A stretch of 64,000 bases of DNA from Portulaca oleracea (lineage: Eukaryota > Streptophyta > Magnoliopsida > Caryophyllales > Portulacaceae). A program made the position numbers and the translations under genes. The stretch covers positions 3,018,044 through 3,082,043 of the forward strand of contig CM055890.1 of assembly GCA_029582165.1 (NCBI GenBank), in the 5' to 3' direction. This document shows, one piece after another, positions 10,620-22,065 of the stretch; position 1 is the first letter of the stretch; every line of letters begins with the position of its first letter. The notes beneath the pieces were generated by a model. That model did no database searches and had not been told where the DNA came from. It was given only the letters and a program-made list of their open reading frames with translations.

Positions 10620-12853
10620 TTCGTTCTTTCTGGGACTATTCTAAGGCATTCGATAAACTGTTAAGAGAACTAATGTTTGTTGATGTAATTTTGCGAGTGT
10701 GCTCTTACCACCACCACTCTGAGATGCATTCACGGATGCATGACTTGTTACTCCGGGCGTTGAATGGTTCTGACATGGTGCCCGATATCTTGAGGTGAGA
10801 TGGAGTGGCTGAGGCTCCATGGATAGTTGATTATTCTGGGATTTCATTGTTTAGGTATGCTCAATACCCAACCAGGTAATATCATTCCCTTCTCTTGTAA
10901 ATAAAGTTAGTAAGTTAGTTTCTTTTCTTCTTTTGTTTTCTTTTTGGTGTGTGTTTTTTTTCTTTTATTTTGGGGAGCTTGCTTACCTACTTCTGTTTCC
11001 TTTGAGGACAAGACAACCTCTTTGTGTGGGAGTGGGAGGGTAGTATGCATTCCGGTTTTCGAGTTTAAGAAAAGAAAAAAAGAGTGAGAATCGTTTTGTA
11101 AATATTTTAGTTTGTTTTTTTTTTTTAGTTCATTAGTCCCTAGTGTCTTGTATAATTTGTTTTTCCTTTTGATCTTGCATGTAAACCATCACACATAATA
11201 TGCTTATCTTGTTTATTTCTAACCTATGGTGAGATGTTCTTTGGATCGTGGATCGAGTTGCTTTTATTGAAGATTCTGAGGTAACCTCTTTCCACCCTCT
11301 CTTTATGTGAATATATCATTGATCCATGATGCATGCTTGCTTTTATTTTTGGTTGGCGAACACCTTGAGTGTGATGTTGGATATATATGGTTGTTGGAGC
11401 CGTGTGGGCTCGGGTTGCCACCATTTTGTTTGTTATGTGTTTGTTTGTGTGTTTTTAGGTTTTCTACCTAACTTGAGACGCCCTTCTCATGATGGAGACA
11501 TTGTGATGTCTTGTGTTGGAGTGGGGGTGCTATTTTTCATTGTTCATGGGTAGACAATCTAGTTTTGAGTCTTTTAGTTTTGTTTTTCGTAGTTTGTGTC
11601 CTAAAATCTAAAATGTTTGTGTGAAAAAGGAGAAAAAAGGGAGTGAAAAACCTCAAAAGTTTTTGTTTTTCCGTTTTGTTTTTGCTTCGTTTCTTGGATT
11701 TTGTTGTCTAAATTAGGAAGCCATTCTTAATCTTCTTTAAAAGAAACTGGTTTGAGCATTTTCGACCCTATCTTGGGCGGCTGTCATGACTTACCTTAAT
11801 TAGATTCCTTTCATTGAGTGTCTAGTGAGATCCCATTTCTTTCTTTTTATGTTCTGATTGAAACTGGGGGATTCTAGGGATTCATATCCGAGCTTGTTTT
11901 CCAAAAAGAAAAAGAAAAAGCAAAAGCAAAAGCAAAAGAAAGAAAAATGGAAGCAAAGTTAAATAAATTGATTAAGTGGGGCGTGTCAGCTTTACGACAT
12001 CAACCACTATACACTTAGCCAACCTACACGGGCCCGGTATTAGCGGTACAACGCTATTACCCCTTAAGCTCCTCTTATATTGAATTCTCGACGGAGGTGT
12101 GTATGGAAAAGACTGTGTTGGGAGGGTAAACCCCATTTTGGGCCGTCCAATTCCCGAAAGTAAGGCTAATACCGACTATTAAAAAGTAAAAAAAAAAAGA
12201 GAAAGAAAATTTGTTGGGATTACCCAACCCAAAAAGAAGAAAAAAAAGTTTAAGCGTTAATAAAATGTAGGGCCTCTCCTTGCATCACCTACGACCCTCA
12301 CCAAGCCAAGGGCGACCAAATGCGGGGAAGGGCAACTCTTTTCTTTCCTTGTTCGTTTCGTTGTTTTTAAGCTCGGGTGTGAGTCTTTGGAGTCTATCGA
12401 AATCAGTTAGAACTTTCTAAACTTTTACACAAGTGGGATGTAACTTTACATGAGGTGTAAGGGATCGAAAAAACCCCTAAGATTGGCAGTTGTTTGGGTT
12501 AGGTGTATGTGAGATGCTCATAACGGTTCCTTTTGGAGGATTAACATCGTTTTCTTGATTGAAACAACTTGATTCTCGAAATGAGCGATTTTTCCTTTCT
12601 TTCTTTTCAAACTTGTTTTGTTTTTCACTTTCCATCTCTCCTTTTTCTTGGGCTTTTGTGGGTATAGTTGCTATAAACCCTCACGAGACCTACCTCGTCC
12701 ACCCGGGCTACCGGGGGATTTAAAGGGCTTGATGCATGTGCCAAATGCATCCGCGATTCCTGCGAAAGTGAGTTAGGGTTTAAGTTTTCTTTTTCTAGTC
12801 TTTTTCTTTGTTTTTAGTTTGCTCGGGGCGAGTAAGCCCTTGTGTTGGAGTGG
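10620..12853 (+). mobile_element. Element I 3' internal region, non-coding
   Basis: No coding region is supported. A TTTGAGGACAAGACAACC motif plus GTGGGAGTGGGAGGGTAG at 11000-11041 looks like the end-of-pol/polypurine region of gypsy elements, yet the LTR starts only 1.8 kb later. The rest includes A-rich repeats (AAGCAAAAGC at 11910-11945), a GC-richer tract with ACCCC/GGGG words (11990-12320), and a second GTGTTGGAGTGG purine stretch (12841-12852) abutting the LTR. Confidence 0.6.
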
Positions 12854-13763
12854 TGTTCGGTCTCGTTCCGAGCCGAATTTTATCTCCTTTATAGGGTGTT
12901 TGTGTTTATTTTAGCCCTTTCTATATATTAGATATAGTGATTTGGTGTTTTGTAGGAAAATAACGAGTTAGAAGAAGTTTGGGCTTAATTGAAGGATTTT
13001 AGGGAATCCTAAGCGATTTCCCGAGTCAAACCAAGTCAACCCGAGCCGAGAACTAAGTCAATTGGAGCCGAGAGCCGAGGCGAAACCGAAGTCGGAAATT
13101 CCATGTCAGGATTGGCGCAAAACAGGGGAATGGTACAAACTCAAAGGTTTGAAATACGTGTTCCTTCACTCTTTGGGTCATAACTCCTTCGTTACATCTC
13201 CGATTGGTCTGAAATTTTGGGTGATAAAAGCACATATCGAGAGCTTTCCATCGATATCTTACGGGTCCAAAACGGAGTTCAGATGAAGAAGTTATTCGCA
13301 TTTGAAGTCGGCGGGGAAAAGCTACCCAGAACAGTGACTCGCCCGAGTCATCTGCTGACTCACCCGAGTCAAGCTTCTGGGGCAACAAAGATACAGGCCA
13401 AGGGAGCGGGACAGAACACTGACTCGCCCGAGTCACTTATTGACTCGCCCGAGTCACTCGAATTTCTACGGAAATCTGCGAAGCTGATGCGCGTTTTGCT
13501 GAGTTAGTTTTAGGGTTTTGGGTTTCGTTCTCCTTCTTCTATAAATACCCAATGTAATTCAGAACTAATGATCATAGTTTTTATCTTTTAGCGTAGCTTT
13601 TATTTAAGTTTTAGGAGTAGGATTAGATTAGATTTAATTGCTTTCTTTAATTGCTTTCTTTAATTGTTCTTCAAGCTTTCTTTAAGTCTTCTTGCAATTG
13701 TTATTAAACTCTTCTTTCAAGTAATCTCATTGAAGTTTTACAGGCTTTCTCTCTCTCTTCCTC

Positions 13764-13814
<51 letters not shown>

Positions 13815-14300
13815 TCTCCATTGATGTTGATTTCAAAAGCTTTCTAGGGTTAGCCAAATCAAATCCATCTTTTAGTGGGGAGGATGGTCAAGGAATTCCA
13901 ATTCTACTTCCTAGTGAGAATTTGGGGGATCCTTGGTAATCCAATCCACAATTTCTTGTTTGTTCGGGGGAAATTGCAAAGGTAGATTGAAGATTTGAAG
14001 TTTAGATCATCAAAGATATAATCTCGTGTGCCTAATTTCATTATTAGTTTTATTGCTTTCTATTACATTGCTTTCTATTACATTACTTATTATTGCTTTC
14101 TTATTTCTTGTTCTTAATTGCTTTCATCTTTTATTGCTTCCTTGATTATTATCATGTCTAGGTTAGTTTATTGCTTAATTTACATAACTTATAGCTTTCC
14201 GCAAACCCCAACGCAAACCGACTACCTCAATCAAGCCTAACACCCATCCTTGTGGACTGACAACCCTTACTTATAAAACCACAAAAATTACAACCGAACA
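12854..14300 (+). repeat. 3' LTR of element I
   Basis: 1447 bp, the same layout as the 5' LTR: hairpin module 13189-13296, palindrome island 13335-13460, TATA box about 13541, and the end CCGAACA at 14300. It is longer mainly because of an expanded (TC)n tract. Confidence 0.92.
13761..13813. repeat. (TC)n microsatellite in the element I 3' LTR
   Basis: About 22 TC/CT dinucleotides. The 5' LTR has only a short version (8685-8699), so the tract has expanded or contracted since insertion. Confidence 0.95.
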
Positions 14301-14305
14301 TTTGA

Positions 14306-16037
14306 AACGTTCCAAAAGAGGTTGAAGACGTGAATGCTCAATTGTTGGGGATGCTTTCTCCTTTTCCAAGTTAGCTAGAATAAGAATTTTGTGCTCTTGG
14401 AATTCATGGTGCTCGGCCTTCATAAAGGTCACAATGTTTGTCTCCTTCTCTTGTTGTTGTTGTTGTTGTTGGGGACGTATGATAGAAGATGGTGGTAAAG
14501 GAGCCAATGTGATCTTCTTTTTGTTGAGAATAAACGTGTAGGTGTTTGATCGCCCATCATGAGTAACATGCCTATCAAATAACCATGGTCTTCCAAGCAA
14601 TATATGACAAACATCCATTGGAATTACATCACACCAAATACAATCTTTATAGTTTTTACCAATGGAAAGACTTACAAGCACACGGTGAACCACACGAATA
14701 CCCTTCCCTTGACTTAGCCATTGAATTGTGTAAGGGGATGGGTGTGGACTAACCTCCAATTGTAGCTTATTCACCATGGTTGTTGAAGCGGCATTAGTGC
14801 AACTTCCTCCATCAATGATTAGGGAACAAACTTTGCCTTGAATAGTACACCTTGTATGAAATATGTTCTCCCTTTGTTCTTGCTCGTTTGGCACACAAGC
14901 AACACTTAGATCCCTTCTTACTACCAACATTTCTCCTTCATCCGCTTCCTCTACATTTTCCTCCTTATTTACGTCCAGAGTCTCAATAACCTCCTCTTCG
15001 TTCTCACTTTCATTGTACTCCGGTTCAACATATAAAGAACTTTGATATTCAACCAAAGATACAACTCTTTTATTAGGAAACTCCGAGGCATAGTGACCTA
15101 ATCCTTGGCAACGAAAACATCTCCTTGGGGGTAATGGTTTGGGTTCTTGGACGTGAGGTTCGGGAATGGATGGGGGCTGATTTTGTGGAGCTTTATTGTT
15201 TGGTTGTTTTGTGGGGAATGGGGTTCTTTGTTGTGGAGTGTATGGACGTGTAGGTTGGGATGGTTTGTAAGATGTTTGGTACTTTGTCATGGTCTCTTTT
15301 CTTCTTTCTTTTCTTTGCCTTTCTACTTTTAAGGCCAAAGAACTCAATTCATCCAAAGATTGGTAAGAATGTAATTCAACTATATTACGAATCCAATCAT
15401 TAAGACCAAACAAGTAACGTACCAAAGTTTGTGGTTCATTCTCTTGGAGATCACAACGCCAAAGTAGATGTTCAAACTCTTGGGTGTACTCCTCCACACT
15501 TCTACTTCCTTGAACCAAACGTTGCAATTTGTAGTAGTTATCTTGGAGATAACTTGGTGGTAGAAACTTTCCTTGCAACTTGCTTTTCATCTTACACCAT
15601 GTCTTAATCTTGTCCTTGCCCTTAGCTTGCCTCTTCTTTTGTAAGTTTGTCCACCAAATGGACGCATGTTTGCGCAACTTTAGGGCCACATACTTCACTT
15701 TCTTTTCATCGTGTACTTCTTTAAGATCAAAAACTCTTTCAATAGTTTGCATCAAATCTAAGAAGTTTTCGGGATCAAGATTACCATCAAATTCCAGAAT
15801 CTCCACTTTGAAATCAAATCGTTCCTCCCTTCTTGGATGTCCACTCCTTTCACTTCGTGCGTCCTCCTCGTCACCTTGAGGTTTCCTAACATAAGAATCA
15901 TCACGCATCTCTCTATGTTGAAGATGCATATACTTCTTTAATTGGTCGGTGAGGTAAACAATCTTTTGCTTCATCAATTCTACATCATCTTGGGAATTTG
16001 TGGATGGATCCGTTGGAGTACTTCCACTAGCCATCAA
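14306..16037 (-). pseudogene. Element A: gag and protease
   Basis: Minus-strand frame from ATG 16037, open to the element I insertion. N-terminal coiled-coil-like LMKQKIVYLTDQLKKYMHLQ; gag core RREERFDFKVEILEFDGNLD, ENFLDLMQTIERVF, KHASIWWTNLQKKRQ, VEEYTQEFEHLLWRCDLQ; a Pro/Gln-rich linker; zinc knuckle CFRCQGLGHYASEF, in which the last expected Cys is Phe; and a protease with the active-site box LIIDGGSCTNAAS and later LLGRPWLFDRH. The frame is open but the knuckle is damaged. It forms the capsid and matures the polyprotein in this family. Residues after 14306 belong downstream of 7790. Confidence 0.88.
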
Positions 16038-16249
16038 TCTTGATACAAAAAGATCAAAAGAAACTCACGATTTTGGGGATAGGGTGTAGGGGCAAGAGAT
16101 TAGAATGTGTTTAGGCTAGATTGTGTTTGGGTTTTGGGGTTCTTTGTGGAGTTTATAGGAGACGTGTGATGGGGAGATTGTGGGGGATGAATTTGTGATG
16201 GAAAGATTGCAAAAAGATGGTGCAAGCACTAAGAGAATCAAACTCCTAG

Positions 16250-16261
16250 GCTCTGATACCA
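16250..16261 (-). other. Primer-binding site of element A
   Basis: TGGTATCAGAGC on the minus strand, complementary to the 3' end of plant initiator methionine tRNA, four bases from the LTR. Confidence 0.9.
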
Positions 16262-16265
16262 CTTT

Positions 16266-17064
16266 TGATGTATAATGGGATCAAAGGAGATCACATTACA
16301 CACGAAATCAGGATCTTTGAGAACCAAGATAATAATCTTCCTTCTCTAAGTTCTTAAGGATCAACGAAAGAATGAAAGATGATAGAATTCAAAAGAACAA
16401 TGGAAATATTACCAATGAACGATTGAATGAACGAATGATAGAATGGGATATGGCTTGAGAAACTCTTGAAGATATAGGCACACCACTTCAAGAAGATCTT
16501 CAACTCTTCCTATCACCAACCAAGCTAGCCAAGCAAGGAATAGAAGAAGAGATTTGGCGATTCCCTAAAGAGAGAATCGTTTCTAGCAAAGCTAGAGAGA
16601 ACTCAAAAGCATGTAGCCTTTAGAAGTTTGATTTGTATTCTTTGTGAATGATTGAATGAATTAATACAAGGGCCTCCCAAGGGGTCTATTTATAGTAGAT
16701 TAGAACCCCCCCTAGGCGTGTATAATCAAGAATACAATGATCTCCTAGCTTACATCATCTATTACAAACATGACATCATAAAGAATCAAAATGTACATAG
16801 CTAGAAAGAAACATTGATATCTTCCTCAATTCTTCTCCAAACATCAAGATTCAAAAACCATTGGAAAGCTCTTTTGATGTAGAATATTCGGCTCTAGGGT
16901 GTCTTTCACAATAGCTATATGGTTCTTGAGATATAGAGCAAAGTATCCGATTGTACTTGATGAAATCTTCCATTAGTGAGAGGGATGTGAGTGATTGAAG
17001 CTCGTTTTCAATGTAAGCTTGTATTTGGTTCCCATGATGTGTATTTGGGACCAAATATACATCA
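16266..17064 (-). repeat. 5' LTR of element A
   Basis: 799 bp, TGATGTAT...ATACATCA. In minus orientation: a coding-like start homologous to the integrase tail, AAGAGCTTTCCAATGG at 16875-16860, TATA box TATAAATA at 16695-16687, and the end ATTATACATCA. The same family as the LTR at 60170-60984. Confidence 0.9.
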
Positions 17065-18435
17065 GGTCAGTTCGAGTATAAAAGGGGAAGAGGAGCTGAG
17101 TTTGAAGTTTTATAGTTGGTTTTGGGGATGACAACCCATGCCTCCATCCTTAGGGTTAGGTTACTGTTTTGCTTGCAATTTCATGTTTAGATCTAGGTTT
17201 AATTTGATATCTTTATTTTGCTATTCATGTTTGTCGAATTTTAGGGTTAGTTTTTAACAATTGGTTTTGATTCTGAATGTAATGTAGCTTGGTTTATGTT
17301 GTTTATTCGAATGCTATCTTGCTAGTTTTTGTTCTGTTTTAATTTATTGTTTGCCCATGTTTATTGCTCTGTTTTCTGCCTTGCTCTGTTTTCTTTCCTT
17401 TCTTTCTCCTTCTGTTTTGGTCTTCTGTTTCTTTCTTCCTTCTTTTGTCTTTCTTTCTCTTCTTCTTTCTTATTCGGTCAGTGAGTGTTAGGTAGTAGGT
17501 CAGTGACTGTTGAGATTAGGTTAAGGGTTAGTTTTAGGCTTAATTAGGGTTAGGATCAGTTTAACATTTACGTTTATTAGGGTTATTAACTTATTTGGGC
17601 CAATTTGGGCATGTTTAGCCTTTAGGTTATTAGTTTTGGGCCAATCCTTGTTGGCTTCTTTTGGGTCAGTTTTAGGGTTATAGTCATTAATTAGGGTTTG
17701 TTTTGGTCCTTTTTAGGGTTTTTGGTTAATTATTGTTAGGTTTATTAGGGTTAGGGTTGTAGATGTTAGATGGGTTTTCAATTAGTTTGATAATTAATAT
17801 GATTAGGAGCTAATTTTCTTAGCTTAGGGTTTAGGGGAAAGTTCTAACCCCTAATGGGATCTTTTTCCTAAGGTTTGACTTAGTTAGGGCATTATTAGGC
17901 CTTGTTTTATGAGGTTTTCATTTAATGAGTCTCTTGACTATGGGGTTTAGTATGAGGCGGGAGTCTGCTAAACCTACTTAAACATGGTCTTTAGGGTGAT
18001 TAAATGGAATACCAGAACAAGTCCTCATTCATTTAATGGAGGAGTTCGGGTAGGGTGAATTGCATATCAAGGCCTCTAGGAGAGTCCTCATTCATTTATG
18101 GACAAACCTTGAGGGCCAAATTCGGGACAACCTCGAGAGAGGCTCTAGAGTGGCTTTATCCTTACAATAACCCAACTTCTATCTAGGCCTAGTGTCCTAA
18201 CTGGGACTACCTTGTGATTGAGTGACCGATATGCGTTAAGAGACCGACCCTCGAGCTTTTTCCTCCCTTTTATTGTGGTTTTTATTTTGTCTTTACTTTA
18301 GTTTCTAAACCCTTAAAAGATTATGGAAATCCAACCTAGTAGGTGAGAGCTTAAATAACTTTTAGGATTCGGTAGCCCCAACTCCCTGTGTATTCGATAA
18401 TTACACTCGGTTGTACTGCAGTCTGAACAGCATGT
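17065..18435 (+). mobile_element. LTR-like AT-rich sequence of unassigned element
   Basis: No coding region. TATAAAAGG at 17077 is followed by a T-rich leader with repeated TTAGGG, GGGTCAG and TTCGGTCAG words resembling those at 1-430, and ends near ACTCCCTGTGTATTCG...ACTGCAG. It may be the far part of the Athila-like copy into which element A inserted, or a separate LTR. Both ends are uncertain. Confidence 0.4.
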
Positions 18436-18469
18436 TTGTCTTTTCATATATACATTGCCGAAATTCAAT

Positions 18470-18598
18470 AAAAATGGTCGAAAAATCACCCAACAACCAG
18501 TTCTTTGAATATGTGGTCCCCTTCGAGTGCATTAAAAAAAAAAAGTGGTCCCCTTTCCATCAATTGATAGAAATGTATGACACCTTCTAACATCTTTT
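18470..18598. repeat. Diverged Mutator-like terminal repeat remnant
   Basis: It matches the right terminal repeats at 44680-44826 and 52795-52930 block by block: TCACC..., GTCCCCTTYGAGTGCATTAAAAAA, TGGTCCCC, AATGTATGRCACC, with the end near CATCTTTTTG. The partner terminus was not found. Confidence 0.5.
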
Positions 18599-18627
18599 TG
18601 GTGGTGATAGAGCGATTGTTTTCTTTT

Positions 18628-19299
18628 TGTTGGGTTTTATGGCCCAAAATCTAGTTTGATCCCACAATTATTTGTTTCCTAATTGTATTAGGATATTATT
18701 TAGGTTTCCTTATTATGTTAGGTTTCCTATTTGTATTTGATTCTAAATCTAATTAGAGTGAGAGTCAAGTTAGGTTTATAGGGAGTTTTTCCTATAAATA
18801 TAGGTTGATAACAACCTATACACCTACGGCATACGAAAAACACACACAGAGCATTCTTCACCTCTACCCATCCCTAGATTGTGAGAGTCCTTTAGAGAGC
18901 TCGTTTGTCTTCAGTATATCCTGCTGTGCTATTAACCCCTTGTGATCTTGCCATCGGTCCCCTTGCGTTATATAGCCTATGCTATTAACCCCTTGTGATC
19001 TGGCCGTTGATCCCCTTGCGTTATATAGCCCCTTGAGATCTCTCTTGTAATCTCTCCCCTTATACTAGTGGATTATTGCTTCGTTGCCGTCCGTGGTTTT
19101 TTCCCGATTTGGGTTTCCACGTAAATCATGTGTCTTTATACTCTCTATCTTTTAATTACTGATCTTGTTATATTTCTTCTCAATTTATACATCCTGATAA
19201 TTATCTCTTCCGCTGCAAATACTAGGCTACCCTATATTTTACCTCGATCCTAACGACTAGTATCAGAGCCTCACAAGGGTATCTGAACCTGGTCTAACA
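18628..19299 (+). repeat. 5' LTR of E1
   Basis: 672 bp. It contains the inverted repeat TCCTAAT-TGT-ATTAGGA (~18697), TATA box TATAAATA at 18793, and two near-copies of a CTATTAACCCCTTGTGATCT block (18930 and 18982). Confidence 0.9.
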
Positions 19300-19301
19300 A
19301 G

Positions 19302-19313
19302 TGGTATCAGAGC
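19302..19313 (+). other. Primer-binding site of E1
   Basis: TGGTATCAGAGC two bases after the LTR; matches initiator Met tRNA. Confidence 0.9.
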
Positions 19314-19343
19314 GAGGTTTAATCTTTTTTCTGCCTAGTTCAG

Positions 19344-19850
19344 GATGTCTGCAATTAAGTCTGCAGTTAAGTCTGATATTGAAAAGTTTGACGGTGTGAT
19401 CTGTTTCAGTATCTGGAGAGTTCAAAAAAATACTTTGATGAAGGTAACTCTATTATTATTGATCTAGCAAATTTGGAGGTTACTATTGAAGATAAGGATA
19501 AGGCTATCTTTGTTGGTTGTCTCTTTGCCCCATTCCTACAAACACTTTAAAGAAGTCATATCATATGAAACCCTGTCTTTCGAAGATGTCAAATCTAATT
19601 TGATCTTGAAGTGCTTTCTGATAAAGTTGAAGGCTTGGTTTTTTAGAGGTGAAACCACTAATAATGGGGGTTCTAGCAAAGCCAGATCGAAGTTTAAAGA
19701 GTGTTCCAACAATACCTGTTCTACAACCTGAAGCAAGGCGGTTTTATGTTCGACAGGGTTCAACTACTACAGGTTCTACAGCCGTATCTACAACCTCGTC
19801 TCTTAGTGAGTTCAAGGGTGACTTGAATTCAATTGATGCTCATCACATCT
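19344..19850 (+). pseudogene. Ty1/copia gag remnant in E1
   Basis: ATG 19344 begins MSAIKSAVKSDIEKFDGV followed by an FSIWRVQ block, the usual copia gag start. After a deletion, 'VTIEDKDKAIFVG' and, in another frame, 'LPHSYKHFKEVISYETLSFEDVK' correspond to the gag segment that precedes the zinc knuckle. Multiple frame breaks. No pol. Confidence 0.7.
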
Positions 19851-19889
19851 AATTGCCCTCCGGGGCTCTATGACGGTACCGAAGATTTT

Positions 19890-19905
19890 GGCCCAAGGGG
19901 GAGTT
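19890..19905 (+). other. Polypurine tract of E1
   Basis: CCCAAGGGGGAG next to the LTR start TGTTTGG, as in copia elements. Confidence 0.75.
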
Positions 19906-20181
19906 TGTTTGGTTTTATGGCCCAAAATCTAGTTTGATCCCACAATTATTTGTTTCCTAATTGTATTAGGATATTATTTAGGTTTCCTTATTATGTTAGG
20001 TTTCCTATTTGTATTTGATTCTAAATCTAATTAGAGTGAGAGTCAAGTTAGGTTTATAGGGAGTTTTTCTTGTAAATATAGGTTGTTATCAACCTATACA
20101 CCTACGGCATACGAAAAACACACACAGAGCATTCTTCACCTCTACCCATCCCTAGATTGTGAGAGTCCTTTAGAGAGCTCG
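19906..20181 (+). repeat. 3' LTR of E1, first part
   Basis: It matches 18628-18902 almost base for base and stops at the CACTA insertion; the remainder is at 26414-26808. Confidence 0.9.
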
Positions 20182-20202
20182 CACTACAAGAAATATGGTT
20201 AT

Positions 20203-20535
20203 TTGTGGCATTAAATTTTGCCACAAAATATACAAATATTGCTACAATAGGCTTTTGTAGCATTTTTTGGAAATGCCACAAGGATCCACAAATGCCTCGT
20301 TACAAAAGGCTTTTGTGACAATTTTAAAATTGCCACAAATTATGAGACTTTTGTGGCATATTTTGAATTGCTACAAATGTTAAAATGCTACAATATCATA
20401 CAATTTGTAGCAATTTCACTTTGCCACAAAACTAACTTTGCCACAAATATACATTATTTGTGGCATATATGATTTGCTACAAATGATATTTTAATTCTAA
20501 AGGAGCATTTGTAGCAACTTATATTTGCCACAATA
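20203..20535. repeat. Left subterminal repeats of the CACTA element
   Basis: About fifteen copies of TTTGTGGCA, TTTGTAGCA or their reverse complements TTGCCACAAA/TTGCTACAAA, often paired as inverted repeats. Confidence 0.85.
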
Positions 20536-20587
20536 TGTATCTTTAATTATTGAATAATTGTAATATAATTTACAATATTACTTGTAA

Positions 20588-20588
<1 letters not shown>

Positions 20589-20635
<47 letters not shown>

Positions 20636-20680
20636 CAAAAGCAATATTTTCCCTTCAAGCCTCCCAAAAAACAAACCGGG

Positions 20681-20724
<44 letters not shown>
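20589..20724. repeat. (AT)n tracts
   Basis: Two long (AT)n runs (20589-20629 and 20687-20721) with a 57-base spacer. A third run is at 21248-21304. They could extrude cruciforms; they are also error-prone in assembly. Confidence 0.95.
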
Positions 20725-20732
<8 letters not shown>

Positions 20733-21244
20733 ACAATGAACTCATATTAAGGTAAAAGTACTAGATTAATAAAATATAAATATTTATTATATATATACAG
20801 TAAAAAATGTATACTAAACATGGAAAGAAGACTTTGTTCATAAATCATAATTTCTACCTATCTAAACATCAAAATTGTTCTAGTTTCGTTTCTTGGAGCG
20901 ACAGGTGTATGCATCACTATTGTTCTAGACTAATTAAGAAAATAAAAATGCCTAAACTAATTAACATCTTCATGCTCAGGAGCATCAACGAACTTTGTAA
21001 CTGCAACATCATCTTTGTTTACATTACATATCGTGCAAGAAGTCCCTGATTGAATGTGTAACTGCAAAGAGAAAACAATTTCATTAAAAGTATTCTTAAA
21101 AATATACTACAAAAAATCCGGCATCATTTACCCTAAAAATTGGTAATATCTTAAGCAAAGTGCCTTACATATCAAATTCATATATAAATAATAACCTCAA
21201 CTGCCACACGCCGGAGTACATCACGAGCTACATGCTCGGAGCCC

Positions 21245-21308
<64 letters not shown>

Positions 21309-21924
21309 ATACATAGCAAGATAGTCACCATACCTTTAGTATTATCTATCAGGACTTGGGACTTGACCCACGAAAGGACGAAAATGTCGAGAAGATCCAC
21401 TTGGTTGTAACTATCCCCATTATAAAACTCAATTAGCTATAAATATTTTAGTTGTTTGTTTTTATTATGGCAATCCAATCCGTAGAAAACCAACAAAAAT
21501 AATTAGTAGAAAATCTAGTGTAGAAGCAACTTTGTAAAAGATGAGGGAATTGGGATTTTTTTTACCAACCTTAAATTACAATACTTGGTTGAGTCTCTAC
21601 TTTCAAAAAGAAAACTATAAGAAAGCAAACAATCTGATGTATGAAATAAATGATTAAGTTCCCAAAGCCATGAAGATTCACCTTGAAAATGAGGCCGAAT
21701 TAACCCAAAAGCCATGAAATCTCTAGTATCAAAGCCATGAAATCTCTAGTATCAAAATTGTTCTCCCTTTTCAGGTTAACAGCCAATTTGATTATACAGG
21801 TTGTAGTTTGTAACGTAAATACACAAGCTACATATATGTTTCACTTATTTGTTTCAGTATGGATAACATAGATACTAAAGGGCTAATCACAACAAGGGTA
21901 TATACTAATGTTAAATAGTCCCTA

Positions 21925-22065
21925 ACCTGACTCGAAGGGGGATCATTCTTTCCTCAAGAGCGCGAATGCGAGCTTCATAAGACTCATGAATCTGAGAGAC
22001 GCTTATCCACTTCCGCATCAACTCTCTGTTGGATGTCATCATCTGTGAAATGTAGTTTTTGATAA
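21925..22065 (-). pseudogene. Coiled-coil exon remnant in the CACTA element
   Basis: After an acceptor-like TTTCACAG, the minus strand encodes DDIQQRVDAEVDKRLS and, one frame over, QIHESYEARIRALEERMI, ending near an RLG. Such short charged coiled-coil C-termini are common in CACTA-encoded Ptta/En/Spm proteins. A frameshift splits it. The rest of that gene was not found; the assignment is tentative. Confidence 0.35.

Larger units (their letters stand above)
7791..14300 (+). mobile_element. Non-autonomous LTR element I, complete, inside element A
   Basis: The LTRs are 7791-9181 and 12854-14300, with perfect terminal inverted heptamers TGTTCGG...CCGAACA. A 5-bp duplication TTTGA flanks the element (7786-7790 and 14301-14305). 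The primer-binding site at 9183 is of the TGGCRCCGTTGCCGGGGA type shared by Athila/Tat elements. The 3.7 kb interior has one gag-like frame and no protease, reverse transcriptase or integrase, so the element would depend on another element's enzymes. The orientation follows the primer-binding site and the frame. Confidence 0.92.
4398..17064 (-). mobile_element. Chromovirus (Ty3/gypsy) element A, interrupted by element I
   Basis: Read on the minus strand: 5' LTR (17064-16266), primer-binding site for initiator Met tRNA, gag-protease (16037-14306), a 6.5 kb insertion (14300-7791), reverse transcriptase, RNase H and integrase (7790-5034), polypurine tract, and 3' LTR (5181-~4398). Removing the insertion joins the protein frame 'LLERF' to 'LFPKEIPRGLPP', as expected of this family. 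The polyprotein runs into the 3' LTR, a feature known for CRM-clade chromoviruses; the gag block also fits CRM/Galadriel types. Several stops and frameshifts make it inactive. The left LTR lacks the expected TGATGTATAATGG terminus, so the left boundary is approximate and no target duplication could be paired. Confidence 0.85.

Noticed and set aside
14863..15879. Open frames opposite the element A gag (plus strand)
   Set aside because: Antisense shadows of a conserved gag-protease frame.
20550..20750. Frame with Tyr-Ile repeats
   Set aside because: Translation of (AT)n microsatellites.
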